A DNA stretch of 64,000 bases from UBA9300 sp964577305 (GTDB taxonomy: Bacteria; Bacteroidota; Bacteroidia; Bacteroidales; VadinHA17), in assembly GCA_964577305.1 (NCBI GenBank), contig CAZNYS010000007.1, positions 35,444 to 99,443 of the forward strand. The letters are read 5' to 3'. This document shows, one piece after another, positions 43,092-52,588 of the stretch (position 1 is the first letter of the stretch; each line of letters starts with the position of its first letter). Below the pieces are notes generated by a model, which searched no databases, was not told the DNA's origin, and was given only the letters and a program-made list of their open reading frames with translations. The position numbers were made by a program, and so were the translations under genes.

Positions 43092-44651
43092 ATGGCAAAA
43101 GAAGATGCTTTCAAAAACCTCATAGCACACTGCAAGGAATACGGGTTCATTTTCCAGTCAAGTGAAATATACGATGGGCTGAGCGCCGTATATGACTATG
43201 GTCAGAATGGGGTTGAACTGAAAAACAATATTAAACAATACTGGTGGGACAGCATGATATTGCTCAACGAGAATGTAGTTGGTCTTGATTCAGCTATCTT
43301 CATGCACCCTAAAACATGGAAAGCATCAGGCCATGTCGATGCTTTCAATGATCCCCTGATTGACAACAAGGATTCAAAAAAAAGATATCGTGCCGATGAC
43401 CTTATAGAGGAACACCTGGAAAAACTTGAAGCAAAAATTGACAAAGAAATAGAAAAGGCAAGAAAACGATTCGGGGATTCTTTTGATGATAAAATGTTCA
43501 GGAAAACAAATCCTAGGGTAATTGCAAACCAGGAGAAGATTGATGTACTGGACAAGAGGTTTGTAAAAGCTATGAATAATAATGACCTGGAGGATCTGAA
43601 ACAGATAATACTCGATTATGAAATAGCATGCCCCGTATCAGGCACCAGGAACTGGACAGATGTAAGACAGTTCAATCTTATGTTTGCTACTGAAATAGGA
43701 TCGACAGCAGAAGGGTCAATGAAGATATTTCTTCGCCCTGAGACAGCACAGGGAATATTCGTTAACTATATAAATGTACAGAAAACGGGCCGGATGAAAC
43801 TGCCTTTCGGTATCGCACAGATAGGTAAAGCTTTCCGAAATGAGATTGTAGCACGCCAGTTTATATTCCGTATGAGGGAATTTGAACAGATGGAGATGCA
43901 GTACTTTATTAAACCCGGCACAGAGGAAGAATGGTTCGATTACTGGAAGAATGTAAGGATGAAGTGGCATAAAGCCCTTGGCCTTGGTGATGATAACTAT
44001 CGCTTCTATGACCATGAAAAACTGGCACATTATGCCAGTGCTGCAACCGATATAGAGTTTAAGTTCCCTTTCGGTTTCAGGGAAGTGGAAGGGATACATT
44101 CACGTACAGATTTCGACCTCAGGCAACACCAGAAGTTCAGTGGCAAGAAACTACAATATTTTGACCCTGAAACAAATGAATCTTTTATTCCTTACGTAGT
44201 TGAAACATCGTTGGGCCTCGACAGGATATTCCTTCAGATAATATCTGCCGCTTATCATGAAGAGGAGATTAAAAAAGAAAACGGATCAGTGGATACCAGG
44301 GTGGTTTTTAAATTACCAGATGTACTGGCACCGGTAAAACTAGCTATACTGCCACTGGTAAAAAAAGATGGACTGCCCGAAATATCAAGAAAGATAATGA
44401 ATGATCTGAAATATGATTTCAACTGCCAGTACGAGGAGAAAGATTCAATAGGAAGAAGATACCGCAGGCAGGATGCCATAGGCACACCTTTCTGCATTAC
44501 GGTAGATCATCAGACCACTCAGGACAATACTGTTACCATCAGGTACCGTGACAGCATGCAACAGGAAAGGATTCATGTGGATAAGCTGAAAAGTATTATT
44601 GCTGATAAAGTGGATATGAGCAGCTTCTTAAGAAAACTAGATACGATTTAA
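43092..44651 (+). CDS. glyS: Glycyl-tRNA synthetase, single-chain type
   Basis: Class II aminoacyl-tRNA synthetase of the alpha2 (eukaryote/archaea-like) type, 519 residues. The N-terminal insertion domain is present (KDSKKRYRADDLIEEHLEKLE). Class II motifs: motif 2 as KAFRNEIVARQFIFRMREFEQMEMQYF, preceded by RPETAQGIFVNYINVQKTGRMKLPFGIAQIG; motif 3 near VVETSLGLDRIFLQII. The C-terminal anticodon-binding domain has LAPVKLAILPLVKK and RRYRRQDAIGTPFCITVDH. The stop codon overlaps an intergenic repeat. Confidence 0.96.
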   Translation: MAKEDAFKNLIAHCKEYGFIFQSSEIYDGLSAVYDYGQNGVELKNNIKQYWWDSMILLNENVVGLDSAIFMHPKTWKASGHVDAFNDPLIDNKDSKKRYRADDLIEEHLEKLEAKIDKEIEKARKRFGDSFDDKMFRKTNPRVIANQEKIDVLDKRFVKAMNNNDLEDLKQIILDYEIACPVSGTRNWTDVRQFNLMFATEIGSTAEGSMKIFLRPETAQGIFVNYINVQKTGRMKLPFGIAQIGKAFRNEIVARQFIFRMREFEQMEMQYFIKPGTEEEWFDYWKNVRMKWHKALGLGDDNYRFYDHEKLAHYASAATDIEFKFPFGFREVEGIHSRTDFDLRQHQKFSGKKLQYFDPETNESFIPYVVETSLGLDRIFLQIISAAYHEEEIKKENGSVDTRVVFKLPDVLAPVKLAILPLVKKDGLPEISRKIMNDLKYDFNCQYEEKDSIGRRYRRQDAIGTPFCITVDHQTTQDNTVTIRYRDSMQQERIHVDKLKSIIADKVDMSSFLRKLDTI

Positions 44652-44745
44652 GGTTGAAGATTAACGATTTAAGAAATAAAATCTGTCATTAATAATCTGC
44701 AATCACAATCTTAAATCTGCATTCGATAATCTTGTATCTTATATT
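44645..44745. repeat. Intergenic GATTTAAG-family repeat cluster
   Basis: Contains GATTTAAGG, GATTAACGATTTAAG and, in complement, AATCTTAAATCTGC and AATCTTGTATC. The first copy includes the glyS stop codon, as happens at dxs. AGATAC before it and GTATCT at 44734-44739 form outer complementary ends. Confidence 0.55.
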
Positions 44746-44765
44746 TAAAGTATGCATCTGGGCTT

Positions 44766-46043
44766 ATGCCATCAAATAATAAAATACTGATTATTACATA
44801 TTACTGGCCTCCCTGCGGGGGAGCAGGTGTTCAGCGATGGCTGAAATTCACAAAGTACATGCCTGAATTTGGCTGGGAACCTTATGTGCTGACTGTTGAT
44901 CCGGATTATGCCCGGTATCCTGCAATCGATGAAAGCCTCAAAAAAGATATAAACCCTTCACTTGAGGTTTATAAAACAAAAGCTCTTAACTACTTCAGGT
45001 TCGGGAAATCCTTTAAATCATCCGTAAATGAAATATCCGGTTCTGACACCGGAAATAATAGTATTAACAACAGAGTAGCACGTCTCATAAGAGGCAACTT
45101 CTTTATCCCCGATCCAAGGAAAGGCTGGAACAGGTATGCGATAAGAAAGGCTTCTGAATTGATAAGGGAGGAAGGTATAAATTATGTTGTGACCACCAGT
45201 CCCCCTCACTCAACACAGCTGATAGGACTTAAACTAAAATCGCTATTCCCTGATATTAATTGGATATGCGACCTGCGGGATCCATGGACGGATATTTATT
45301 ATTATAATAAGTTCCCGGGAATATGGCCTGCCAGATTGTATGACCGCAGGCTTGAAAGAAAGGTACTTATAACGGCTGACAAGATAATCACTGTGGGGAA
45401 AAGCATGGCTGAACTATTCGTAAAAAAGATAAAGGATAAGGAAAAAGACATAACCGTTATTACTAACGGGTATGATGAAGAAGATTTTGAAGGTATATCC
45501 TTTGATCGCGGTAATAACAGAACAGTTATCACCTATGTCGGATCAATGTCGGACCAATATCCGATAAGAGGATTCCTGGCCACATTAAATGAATTATATC
45601 TTTCAGGGGAGCTAAAAAAACTGGCTTTCAGGCTTGTAGGAAACATAAGCTCCGGAATAAAAGCAATTATTGATCGTTTTCCTGTATCTGATGCTATTGA
45701 ATATATTTCCTATACAGATCATAAGAAAGCGATTAAATACATGGCCGATAGTACAATACTGTTAATGCTTATACCTGATAATAAACAAAACAAAATTATC
45801 ATTACCGGGAAACTGTTTGAATATCTGAGATCAAAAAGAGTGATCCTTTGCATAGGACCTCCAGAAGGTGATGCCGCCGGCATAATAAATGAAATGAATT
45901 CTGGAAGCACTTTTGAAGACAATGATATTGAATCAATAAAATCTTTCCTGCTTAACTATAAAAGAATAAGAACAATTGAAACAGACAGTAGCAAATACTC
46001 ACACAAACATATTGTAAAACAGCTATCGGAAAATATTAAATAA
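44766..46043 (+). CDS. Glycosyltransferase (GT4-like)
   Basis: 425 residues. A GT-B fold is suggested by the N-terminal ILIITYYWPPCGGAGVQRWLKF motif (nucleotide-sugar GT4 start) and by a C-terminal half with ITNGYDEEDF, TYVGSMSDQYPIRGFL and KLFEYLRSKRVILCIGPPEGDAAGI. The EX7E-like pair is degenerate (GKLFEYL...GPPEGDA). It opens a block of cell-surface glycan genes that continues to 55.9 kb. The sugar and acceptor are unknown. Confidence 0.88.
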   Translation: MPSNNKILIITYYWPPCGGAGVQRWLKFTKYMPEFGWEPYVLTVDPDYARYPAIDESLKKDINPSLEVYKTKALNYFRFGKSFKSSVNEISGSDTGNNSINNRVARLIRGNFFIPDPRKGWNRYAIRKASELIREEGINYVVTTSPPHSTQLIGLKLKSLFPDINWICDLRDPWTDIYYYNKFPGIWPARLYDRRLERKVLITADKIITVGKSMAELFVKKIKDKEKDITVITNGYDEEDFEGISFDRGNNRTVITYVGSMSDQYPIRGFLATLNELYLSGELKKLAFRLVGNISSGIKAIIDRFPVSDAIEYISYTDHKKAIKYMADSTILLMLIPDNKQNKIIITGKLFEYLRSKRVILCIGPPEGDAAGIINEMNSGSTFEDNDIESIKSFLLNYKRIRTIETDSSKYSHKHIVKQLSENIK

Positions 46044-46093
46044 CTGGCTTTTCACTATTTTTATCGTTTCTTTGAAACCAATCCGTGTTTGTG

Positions 46094-46642
46094 ATGAGAA
46101 GTAAAGTTCTGCTTATAATTTTATTAATAGTTGCTGCTCCTGATATTCTGTCTGGACAAAGTGCCGATCTATATCAGAGAGGTTCCATATTATTACCAAA
46201 TTCAGATAAAACAGATGGTTATATCTGGCTTGCATCAGAAGTAGATGGTACAATGGCTGTCTTCTTCAAAAAGAATTATAGTGATATGCCTATTAAGTAT
46301 AATGCATTTGAAGTTGTTTCATTTGAACTTAAGAAAGATGCAAGGTTTTTTCAATCAATTGAGGTCCCTGTAAATTATAGTTTAGAAAGGAGGTTGGCAG
46401 AATTACATTTTGACGGAGAGTACAAACTGTTTTCCTTAAAACAGGATAAGGATAAAATATTTTACTTGTCGGATAAAACAGGCAAAATGACAGAGCTATT
46501 GAATACCTATAACCTCCCTTCAGCAACAAATAATTATGAAATGAGATACAACTATGAGTACAGGGATAAACTAACTGCCATTTTTAGTGATTATCCTGAA
46601 ATCCTTAAATCAATCAACACTCTTGAATATAATAAAAAATAA
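46094..46642 (+). pseudogene. Outer-membrane protein, 5' part, cut by an in-frame stop
   Basis: I use ATG 46094 rather than the GTG at 46085, because a signal peptide begins there (MRSKVLLIILLIVAAPDILSGQ). The part up to the TAA at 46640-46642 holds a beta-rich domain (SDMPIKYNAFEVVSFELKK, YKLFSLKQDKDKIFYLSD) and ends LEYNKK. The same frame continues directly after the TAA with a beta-barrel-like sequence to 47302 without a start of its own. Both parts look like one protein of about 402 residues interrupted by a single nonsense codon. I recall similar two-part proteins in Bacteroidota. Confidence 0.7.
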
Positions 46643-47302
46643 CTATCAGGTCTGCTTAAGAAGTATCATACTCAAAATGATTTTGAATTCCTGATATATC
46701 CTCCACCTAAATTCAGCACATTAGTTGGCGCCACAGTGGGTTACTCATCAATGAGTAACCTTTCCACGCTGGATGAAGAAACTGTATTAAATTCACCTTT
46801 TGCCTTTGTGAAAGTTTTTGGTGGTATTTCTTCATTTTCAGGGTCTCCCTTCTTAAAAGCAGGAATAACTTATTACTATGGAAAAACATACCATGATTTA
46901 GAAACTGATGTCTCGGATGAAATTTCAATCTATGATGAGAACATAACTAATATGTCCTTAATTAGTATTGATCTGATCATGGGATTGAATTTGTTCAGGA
47001 TTGGAGATTTCTCGCCTTTCATTGCTGCAGGAGCACAATATTTAATGTTTACAAAATATAAAAGCGAGCTGACTGAAGAAATATTTTTAAAAGACCTGAA
47101 CACTGTATATACCAATTTAACTGAGGATAATGAAAAACCTGCAAGTTTCCCGGGTGTGATGATAGAATTAGGAACAGACTATAATCTTACTAGCAAAGTA
47201 TATTTAAGATTTGGGGCCTCTTACCATTATTCCCTGGGTGACGGGAGTACTATTAATAGAGGGCTGGGTTTATCAGCATCTTATATTTATAAAATTTTTT
47301 AA
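46643..47302 (+). pseudogene. Outer-membrane beta-barrel protein, 3' part
   Basis: 219 codons open in the same frame as the preceding part. It begins LSGLLKKYHTQNDFEF and FLIYPPPKFSTLVGATVGY, then has alternating strands typical of small barrels (VKVFGGISSFSGSPFLKAG, IDLIMGLNLFRIGDFSPFIAAGAQYL, GVMIELGTDYNLTSKVYLRFGASYHYS, ending in LSASYIYKIF with a C-terminal aromatic). A GTG at 46736 could start a shorter product, but homologous-looking sequence before it argues that the parts belong together. Three bases separate it from the next gene, so the two form an operon. Confidence 0.7.
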
Positions 47303-47305
47303 CAT

Positions 47306-48403
47306 ATGAAAACCAATCATATTGCTATAATTACCTTATCTGTAATTATCATCCTGATATTAACCGGTTGTACAAAAGAAGCAGACAGAGATTTCCCGAG
47401 GGTAAGAACTCTTGCCGTTACAGATATTACACCAGATGGTGTAACCATAAATGCCGAAATACTGAATCCCGAAGACGTTGATATTACAGAATGCGGATTT
47501 ATCATATATAATGGTATACCATCAAAACATACATTTATTGGCTCAATATCATGTGATTATAACAAAAACAAGGGGATGTTTAAAAAAACTCTCCGTACAG
47601 GTCTTGAAGAAGGTGCTGAATATTATTATACTGCATATGCAGTAGCCGGTCCGGTTACAACAATAGGTAATACTTGCAGCTATACCAGTAAGGGAAGTAA
47701 AGCTTCAATTGTAATTGATTATTATCCTGCTTCTGGACAAGTACTGGATACTATATCAATCCAATTGAATGACTTCATAGGAGGTATATCAGGATATGAG
47801 GTTTATTTCAATAGTATCGAAGCTGATATTATAGGTTTTAATGATAAAGACCTTAAGGTACTTGTTCCTTCATCACTTACAGCCAAGGAAACTACAGTTA
47901 TCGTTCAAACTGCGGATGGGATCAAAGAATTTGACAAAAAGTTCTCCCTTCTGAGCCCTTCAATCATTTCCTTTACACCGGATGAAGTGAATCCGGGTGA
48001 GATTGTGACAATTATCGGCTCAAATTTTCACAGGATCTCAAAATATAATATCGTAAAGTTTAACAATACAACTGCTAATGTTATAACAAGCTCATTTACT
48101 GAAATACAAGTTGCTGCTCCACCACTTGAGAACCAGGAATGTACAATCAGTGTTGCGGTATCAGGCCAAACAGCAATTGCTGAGAATACAATTATGATAC
48201 TTGAAATTCTTTTTATTTGGAAACAGGTTGCTGATTTTCCGGAAGGTGATGCATATAAGGTCGGAGCATTTACTATAGGCGATTATGGCTATGCCGGACT
48301 GGGAACCAGACTCCATCATGATCATATTGATAAATTCTGGAGATACGATCCGATATCTGATTCATGGAACCAGATAGCACCCCCCCCGGGGGGAGCAGAA
48401 TGA
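47306..48403 (+). pseudogene. TIG/kelch lipoprotein, 5' part before a homopolymer frameshift
   Basis: 365 residues. A lipoprotein signal ends in ILTGC (Cys22). Next come a fibronectin-like region (VRTLAVTDITPDGVTINAEI) and two IPT/TIG-like domains (from about 135, and SPSIISFTPDEVNPGEIVTIIGSNF near 220). The first kelch repeat follows (FWRYDPISDSWNQIAPPP). The frame then hits a run of eight C and six G at 48380-48393 and ends soon after with GGAE. Adding one base to the run joins it exactly to the downstream kelch frame, so one full protein of about 596 residues is implied. Confidence 0.8.
48380..48393 (+). other. C8G6 homopolymer run, slippage site
   Basis: Eight C followed by six G inside the kelch gene. 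With one more base the reading becomes IAPPPGGSRMMPHG, continuous with the kelch repeats downstream. Such runs are both typical phase-variation sites and typical sequencing errors. Confidence 0.75.
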
Positions 48404-49095
48404 TGCCTCATGGTTTTTCAATTGATGGTAACGGCTATATAGGTGGTGGATTTGACGAAGACGCCCCATATAGAGTAGCTCTGAATGATTTCTATAGGTA
48501 TGATCCATTATCAGATTCCTGGACTCAGGTTAGCAACTACCATGGAAATACGAATAATAGTTATTCCGGTGCATGTGAAGTGTCAGACAATAAGAGTTAT
48601 ATATCATTTACTGACCAGGACTTCTATTCATTCGACCCGGCAGGTAATGACTGGAACCAGTTAGTAATATCTTCGGGTGCTCTTTATGCAACCTGTTCCT
48701 CCTTTGTGATTGGAAATAACATATATTATGTCGGCGGACATAATTTATTAACTGATGAAATAAAAGCGGATGTCTGGATCTATAATACTATAGAAATGTC
48801 ATGGGAAAAGAAAAACGATTTTCCTGGCGGGCCAAGAATATATGGAGTGGGATTTATGTCCGGCAATTTTGGTTTTGTTGGCCTGGGATATGATGGTTCA
48901 CGTTATTATGACGATATGTGGAAGTATAATCCGGAAAATGATACATGGACACAAGTAGAAAATTTCCCGGGTACAGCCAGGAGCCTTTCTTTTGCTTTCA
49001 AAATAAATAATAAAATATATATTGGGACAGGTCTTAATAGCTCCGGTCAATTATGCGGAGACATGTATTGCTTTAATCCTTTAAGTACTAAGTAA
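48394..49095 (+). pseudogene. Kelch-repeat protein, 3' part after the frameshift
   Basis: Frame open from before 48364, with an ATG at 48364 that is read in the overlap but is not a likely start. It contains further kelch repeats: HGFSIDGNGYIGGGFD, FYRYDPLSDSWTQV, YYVGGHNLL, VWIYNTIEMSWEKKNDFPGG, GFVGLGYDGSRYYDDMWKYNPENDTWTQVENFPGT, KIYIGTGLN. A beta-propeller of five to seven blades is formed together with the 5' part. The product would be a surface-exposed lipoprotein with a ligand-binding role; no enzyme motif. Confidence 0.78.
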
Positions 49096-49145
49096 TAAGA
49101 ATAATCCTGAAGAAACCCTTTAAAAAAATACTCGCTGTTAATCTT

Positions 49146-50333
49146 TCATAATTCTTCATAGAGCTTAACAAGTTCATTTCCTGTTATTTCCCAGTTAAGA
49201 CTGGTTTCAATAGCCCTTACAGAGTTTATCGACAATTCTTTGTAGAGCTTTTTATCTTTATACAAAATGAGAATCTTATCCGAAAAATCCTCCACATCCC
49301 TGTCTTTAAAAACCAAACCACAGCGGTATTTATTAACCAGGTTTTGCTGAGCTGTACAATTGCTTACAACAACAGGCTTGCCAAAAGCCATATACTGGAA
49401 TAGTTTATTCGCATAAGTAGTATCATGATGAATATTTCTATGAAGAGGACAGATCCCTATGTGACTTGCAAGCAGGTATGACTGAAAAAGACTCTTATCC
49501 TGCCAGCCGGCAAATTCAACATAATTTTCCCAGTTATTTCTTATTACATGATCCTTTAATACTTTATCAGTCTTGCTTTTCCCTATAAACAATAATAAGA
49601 TATTCGGTATTTCCGGAATTAATGCGCTCAGTGAATTTATAGCTGTCTCCGGTCCCCTTCTGAGCCCGGTATCTCCAATATAAAGAATAACATATCTGCC
49701 TTTATAACGCGATACAATACTTTTGTCTGTTTCATAGTAAGTGTAAAAATCAGGTCGGACGGAGTTCTGAACAACATAAACCTTATCAGACCGGATTGAG
49801 ATATTTTTTATATAATGTTCTTTAGCTTCATCTGTTACTACTATAACATTATTGGCTTTCTGAATATATTTATATTCAAACTTTTTCCACCTTGAAGTAC
49901 TTATTAGTAATTTGCCCGGCCCCTTTTTGACATATGGATAGTACTTCATTATTTCTGGCCTGTTTTCATGCAGGTCAAGTACTAAAGGCAGATTCAATTT
50001 CTTGTTTACATTAAAAACACTACGGGCTACCTGGATATCATGTACATGTAAAGCCTGAATACCATTTTCTATTATGAAATCATAAATCCCTTTTTGGAGT
50101 GATATATGATAATACGGGAAAGAGTAAGCAAGTGCCGAAAACCTATATAAGTGTTTTGGAAGCCTTTTTCTATGAACTTTTATCCCGTTTATTACTTCAT
50201 ACTCCTTTTGATTATGTGAATAATCTATACTGAACAAATTAACTGTATGTCCATTTTGAATTAGAGTAAATGCCTCATTCTCCACCCTCGGATCGGGAGG
50301 AAAGACATTATCAAGTATCATCCCTATGTTCAT
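49146..50333 (-). CDS. Glycosyltransferase, GT4 family
   Basis: 395 residues. N-terminal GT-B half with IGMILDNVFPPDPRVENEAFTLIQNGHTVNLFSIDY, LHVHDIQVARSVF and LPLVLDLHENRPE; C-terminal half with VVQNSVRPDFY, YVILYIGDTGLRRGPETAINSLS, and the donor site GICPLHRNIHHDTTYANKLFQYMAFGKPVVVSN, with the second glutamate position replaced. Glycan synthesis at the inner membrane; sugar unknown. It stands on the opposite strand from its neighbours. Confidence 0.9.
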   Translation of the reverse strand: MNIGMILDNVFPPDPRVENEAFTLIQNGHTVNLFSIDYSHNQKEYEVINGIKVHRKRLPKHLYRFSALAYSFPYYHISLQKGIYDFIIENGIQALHVHDIQVARSVFNVNKKLNLPLVLDLHENRPEIMKYYPYVKKGPGKLLISTSRWKKFEYKYIQKANNVIVVTDEAKEHYIKNISIRSDKVYVVQNSVRPDFYTYYETDKSIVSRYKGRYVILYIGDTGLRRGPETAINSLSALIPEIPNILLLFIGKSKTDKVLKDHVIRNNWENYVEFAGWQDKSLFQSYLLASHIGICPLHRNIHHDTTYANKLFQYMAFGKPVVVSNCTAQQNLVNKYRCGLVFKDRDVEDFSDKILILYKDKKLYKELSINSVRAIETSLNWEITGNELVKLYEEL

Positions 50334-50505
50334 AATTCAATTTAACCATTTAAAGAAAACTAATATTATGTTTTCTCCCTAATTAATGAAAATTTAAATA
50401 ATAGGAAAAGTAAACCTATAATTTTTTCAATAATTGCTTTACCCTTTAAATAAGTCCATAGTAATAATCTATAACCTTCACTCCCTCCGTTATTCTATTA
50501 AACAG

Positions 50506-50513
50506 TATATTTG
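50506..50513 (+). promoter_or_regulatory. Promoter -7 element for the methyltransferase at 50535
   Basis: TATATTTG, 21 bases before the GTG start. No TTTG box at the proper distance. Confidence 0.35.
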
Positions 50514-50534
50514 CACAAGTAAAACCATATTAGT

Positions 50535-51041
50535 GTGATTAAAAGACATTTAAAAACAATAAATTTTGCAGCTAAATATCTTCATCCTTCCCATTCTGTC
50601 CTTGATTTAGGGGCAGAAAATGACCTGTCAAAAATTCTTAAAGATATGGGCTATAGGATTACCAATACTGAGGGTGAAGATCTTGATTTAGAGAATAATA
50701 TTAAAGATAAATATGGAGTATTTGATGTTATTACTGCTTTTGAAATACTTGAACACCTTGTATCCCCCTTTGAATTATTAAGGAATCTTCCTTCTGAGAA
50801 ACTTATCGCAACAATTCCATTACGTCTTTGGTTTGCAAATGCATACAGAAGCGTATCTGATCCACTTGATCGCCACTTTCATGAATTCGAAGACTGGCAG
50901 TTTGATTGGCTGCTTGAAAAATCCGGATGGAAGATTATCAACAGTGAAAAATGGACAAGTCCGTCAAATAAACCAGGTATAAGGCCGGTTCTTAGAAGCT
51001 TTTATCCTCGCTATTATGCTGTGTTTGCGGAAAGGTTTTAA
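50535..51041 (+). CDS. SAM-dependent methyltransferase
   Basis: 168 residues with a GTG start, the only one that keeps the N-terminal helix. Motif I SVLDLGAEND, acidic turn TEGEDLDLENN, motif with FDVITAFEILEHLVSPFELLRNL, and a C-terminal HFHEFEDWQFDWLLEKSGWK, which is typical of class I enzymes of glycan loci. The G-x-G is changed to GAEN, so SAM binding is plausible but not certain. Convergent with the flippase gene; the stops overlap by four bases. Confidence 0.85.
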   Translation: MIKRHLKTINFAAKYLHPSHSVLDLGAENDLSKILKDMGYRITNTEGEDLDLENNIKDKYGVFDVITAFEILEHLVSPFELLRNLPSEKLIATIPLRLWFANAYRSVSDPLDRHFHEFEDWQFDWLLEKSGWKIINSEKWTSPSNKPGIRPVLRSFYPRYYAVFAERF

Positions 51042-52519
51042 TCCTTTTTCCTGAAATAATCCATAATAACATTGTATATTCTCAGTACGTCATCTGATAC
51101 CTTGAACACTAAAGTAATTACTGCAAATAATGCAGTGATCAAAATGCTCCTTACTATAATATCTGCTATCAGAGACAATTCAGGTAAAAGTCCTGCTGCA
51201 TAATAAATGATACAGGAGCTTACAATCAATAAAAGATGTACTTTATTGAAAGGCCAGAACCCAAAGAATCTTCTGAGCACAAATACTGTCAGGCCTGTAT
51301 AAACAAACATGGAAATAAGTGCTGCAACTGCAGCACCGGTAATGCCCATTGCCGGTATCAGGATAAGGTTACTTACAATAACAACAATTATAAATACTAT
51401 CATTAGGTAAGTCTGATACCTGTAATGTGACGAGGTTGAAAGTATTATCTTACAGGCCCCGGCCGAGGCACTCACGATATTAGCCAGGCCAAAGAATAGT
51501 ATAACCATTTCACCTTTTGCATATTCGGGCGGCAATATCCTGAATATATTATTCATATTGGCAATAATGCCAATAAAGATTAACAGGCCAACAAGTAACT
51601 GGTTAATACTGCTCTTATAATAAACCTCCTGTATTACCTTGAGATCATTATTTTTCCAGGCCTCAGACACTACGGGCACAGCAATTTTGCCAAGCGATCG
51701 GGCAGGTATCAGTATAAGGACTGCAAAATATCCAGCTATGGAATAAATACCTGCATCACCAAGTCCCTCAAAGTTGTTTACCATGTATTTATCAATAGTG
51801 GTTATCGCTATAGTACTCAGGCCCGCAATGATACCAAAAACTGACAGGCTCACTATTTGCCTGGCAAGATCAGGTGTAATGAATCCCCTGAAGCCGGTAA
51901 ACCTGAATTCACCCCTGTAAAACAGGTAAATAATTATTATAATGGATGGAACGGCCTGGGATATGACAAACAGCAGTACATAAGTATTGAAATCAATAAG
52001 CCCGAAATAAAATGATAATACAAGTAACAGGATTATTAATCTCAGGACAAAATCATGGAGGAAAGTGCCAAGCACTGCGTTAAACAATACCTTGCAATAA
52101 TTATCAAGCAAGGTGAAAAGCATGATAAAACCTAACAGCACCGGTATATACCAGGCATACTGAGAAAGCAATTCAGATTTTTCGCGGTTGCTCTCGATAA
52201 ACGACGGCATATACAGGACCAGGCCTATCAGGCTCAGAATAAACCCTGTTGCCGTTATAAGAAAAGCAAGTGACAGATATCCTCTGTGTCCTTTGCTTTT
52301 TGACCTGAAGTAAGGAAATAACCTGTTGGTGACATTATTAAAACCCAGACTTCCAATCTGCGAAAGTATCGTGGCGATGGCAATCATTACCTGGGTTAAA
52401 CCTATCTGCTCAGTGGTGAATATAAGGGGTGATAAAATAGCCAGGTTTACAAATCCTAATACCACTCCAACGAATGAGTATACCGAACCCTTGATAGTCT
52501 GTTGTTGAATAATTCCCAA
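51038..52519 (-). CDS. Polysaccharide flippase (Wzx/MATE-like)
   Basis: I chose the TTG at 52519 (493 residues) over ATG 52561, because the protein then begins GIIQQQTIKGSVYSFVGV, the usual family start, and a promoter-like element lies at 52559-52566, upstream of that TTG only. Twelve to fourteen membrane helices are seen along the whole length. It exports lipid-linked oligosaccharide across the inner membrane (oligosaccharidyl-lipid flippase family). Neighbouring glycosyltransferase and methyltransferase genes fit this role. Confidence 0.9.
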   Translation of the reverse strand: MGIIQQQTIKGSVYSFVGVVLGFVNLAILSPLIFTTEQIGLTQVMIAIATILSQIGSLGFNNVTNRLFPYFRSKSKGHRGYLSLAFLITATGFILSLIGLVLYMPSFIESNREKSELLSQYAWYIPVLLGFIMLFTLLDNYCKVLFNAVLGTFLHDFVLRLIILLLVLSFYFGLIDFNTYVLLFVISQAVPSIIIIIYLFYRGEFRFTGFRGFITPDLARQIVSLSVFGIIAGLSTIAITTIDKYMVNNFEGLGDAGIYSIAGYFAVLILIPARSLGKIAVPVVSEAWKNNDLKVIQEVYYKSSINQLLVGLLIFIGIIANMNNIFRILPPEYAKGEMVILFFGLANIVSASAGACKIILSTSSHYRYQTYLMIVFIIVVIVSNLILIPAMGITGAAVAALISMFVYTGLTVFVLRRFFGFWPFNKVHLLLIVSSCIIYYAAGLLPELSLIADIIVRSILITALFAVITLVFKVSDDVLRIYNVIMDYFRKKD

Positions 52520-52542
52520 GGCAGGTATTAAATTAAAAAGAT

Positions 52543-52550
52543 TATTTTTG
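52543..52550 (+). promoter_or_regulatory. Promoter -7 element for the YfhO-like gene
   Basis: TATTTTTG, 38 bases before the start at 52589; no clear -33 box. It is only eight bases away from the opposing element at 52559-52566, so the divergent promoters nearly overlap. Confidence 0.35.
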
Positions 52551-52558
52551 TACCAATA

Positions 52559-52566
52559 CAAATATA
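52559..52566 (-). promoter_or_regulatory. Promoter -7 element for the flippase gene
   Basis: TATATTTG on the minus strand, with ATTG 18 bases upstream (complement of 52585-52588). It lies 39 bases before TTG 52519. Confidence 0.45.
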
Positions 52567-52588
52567 CATTAATATCAATACAGTCAAT

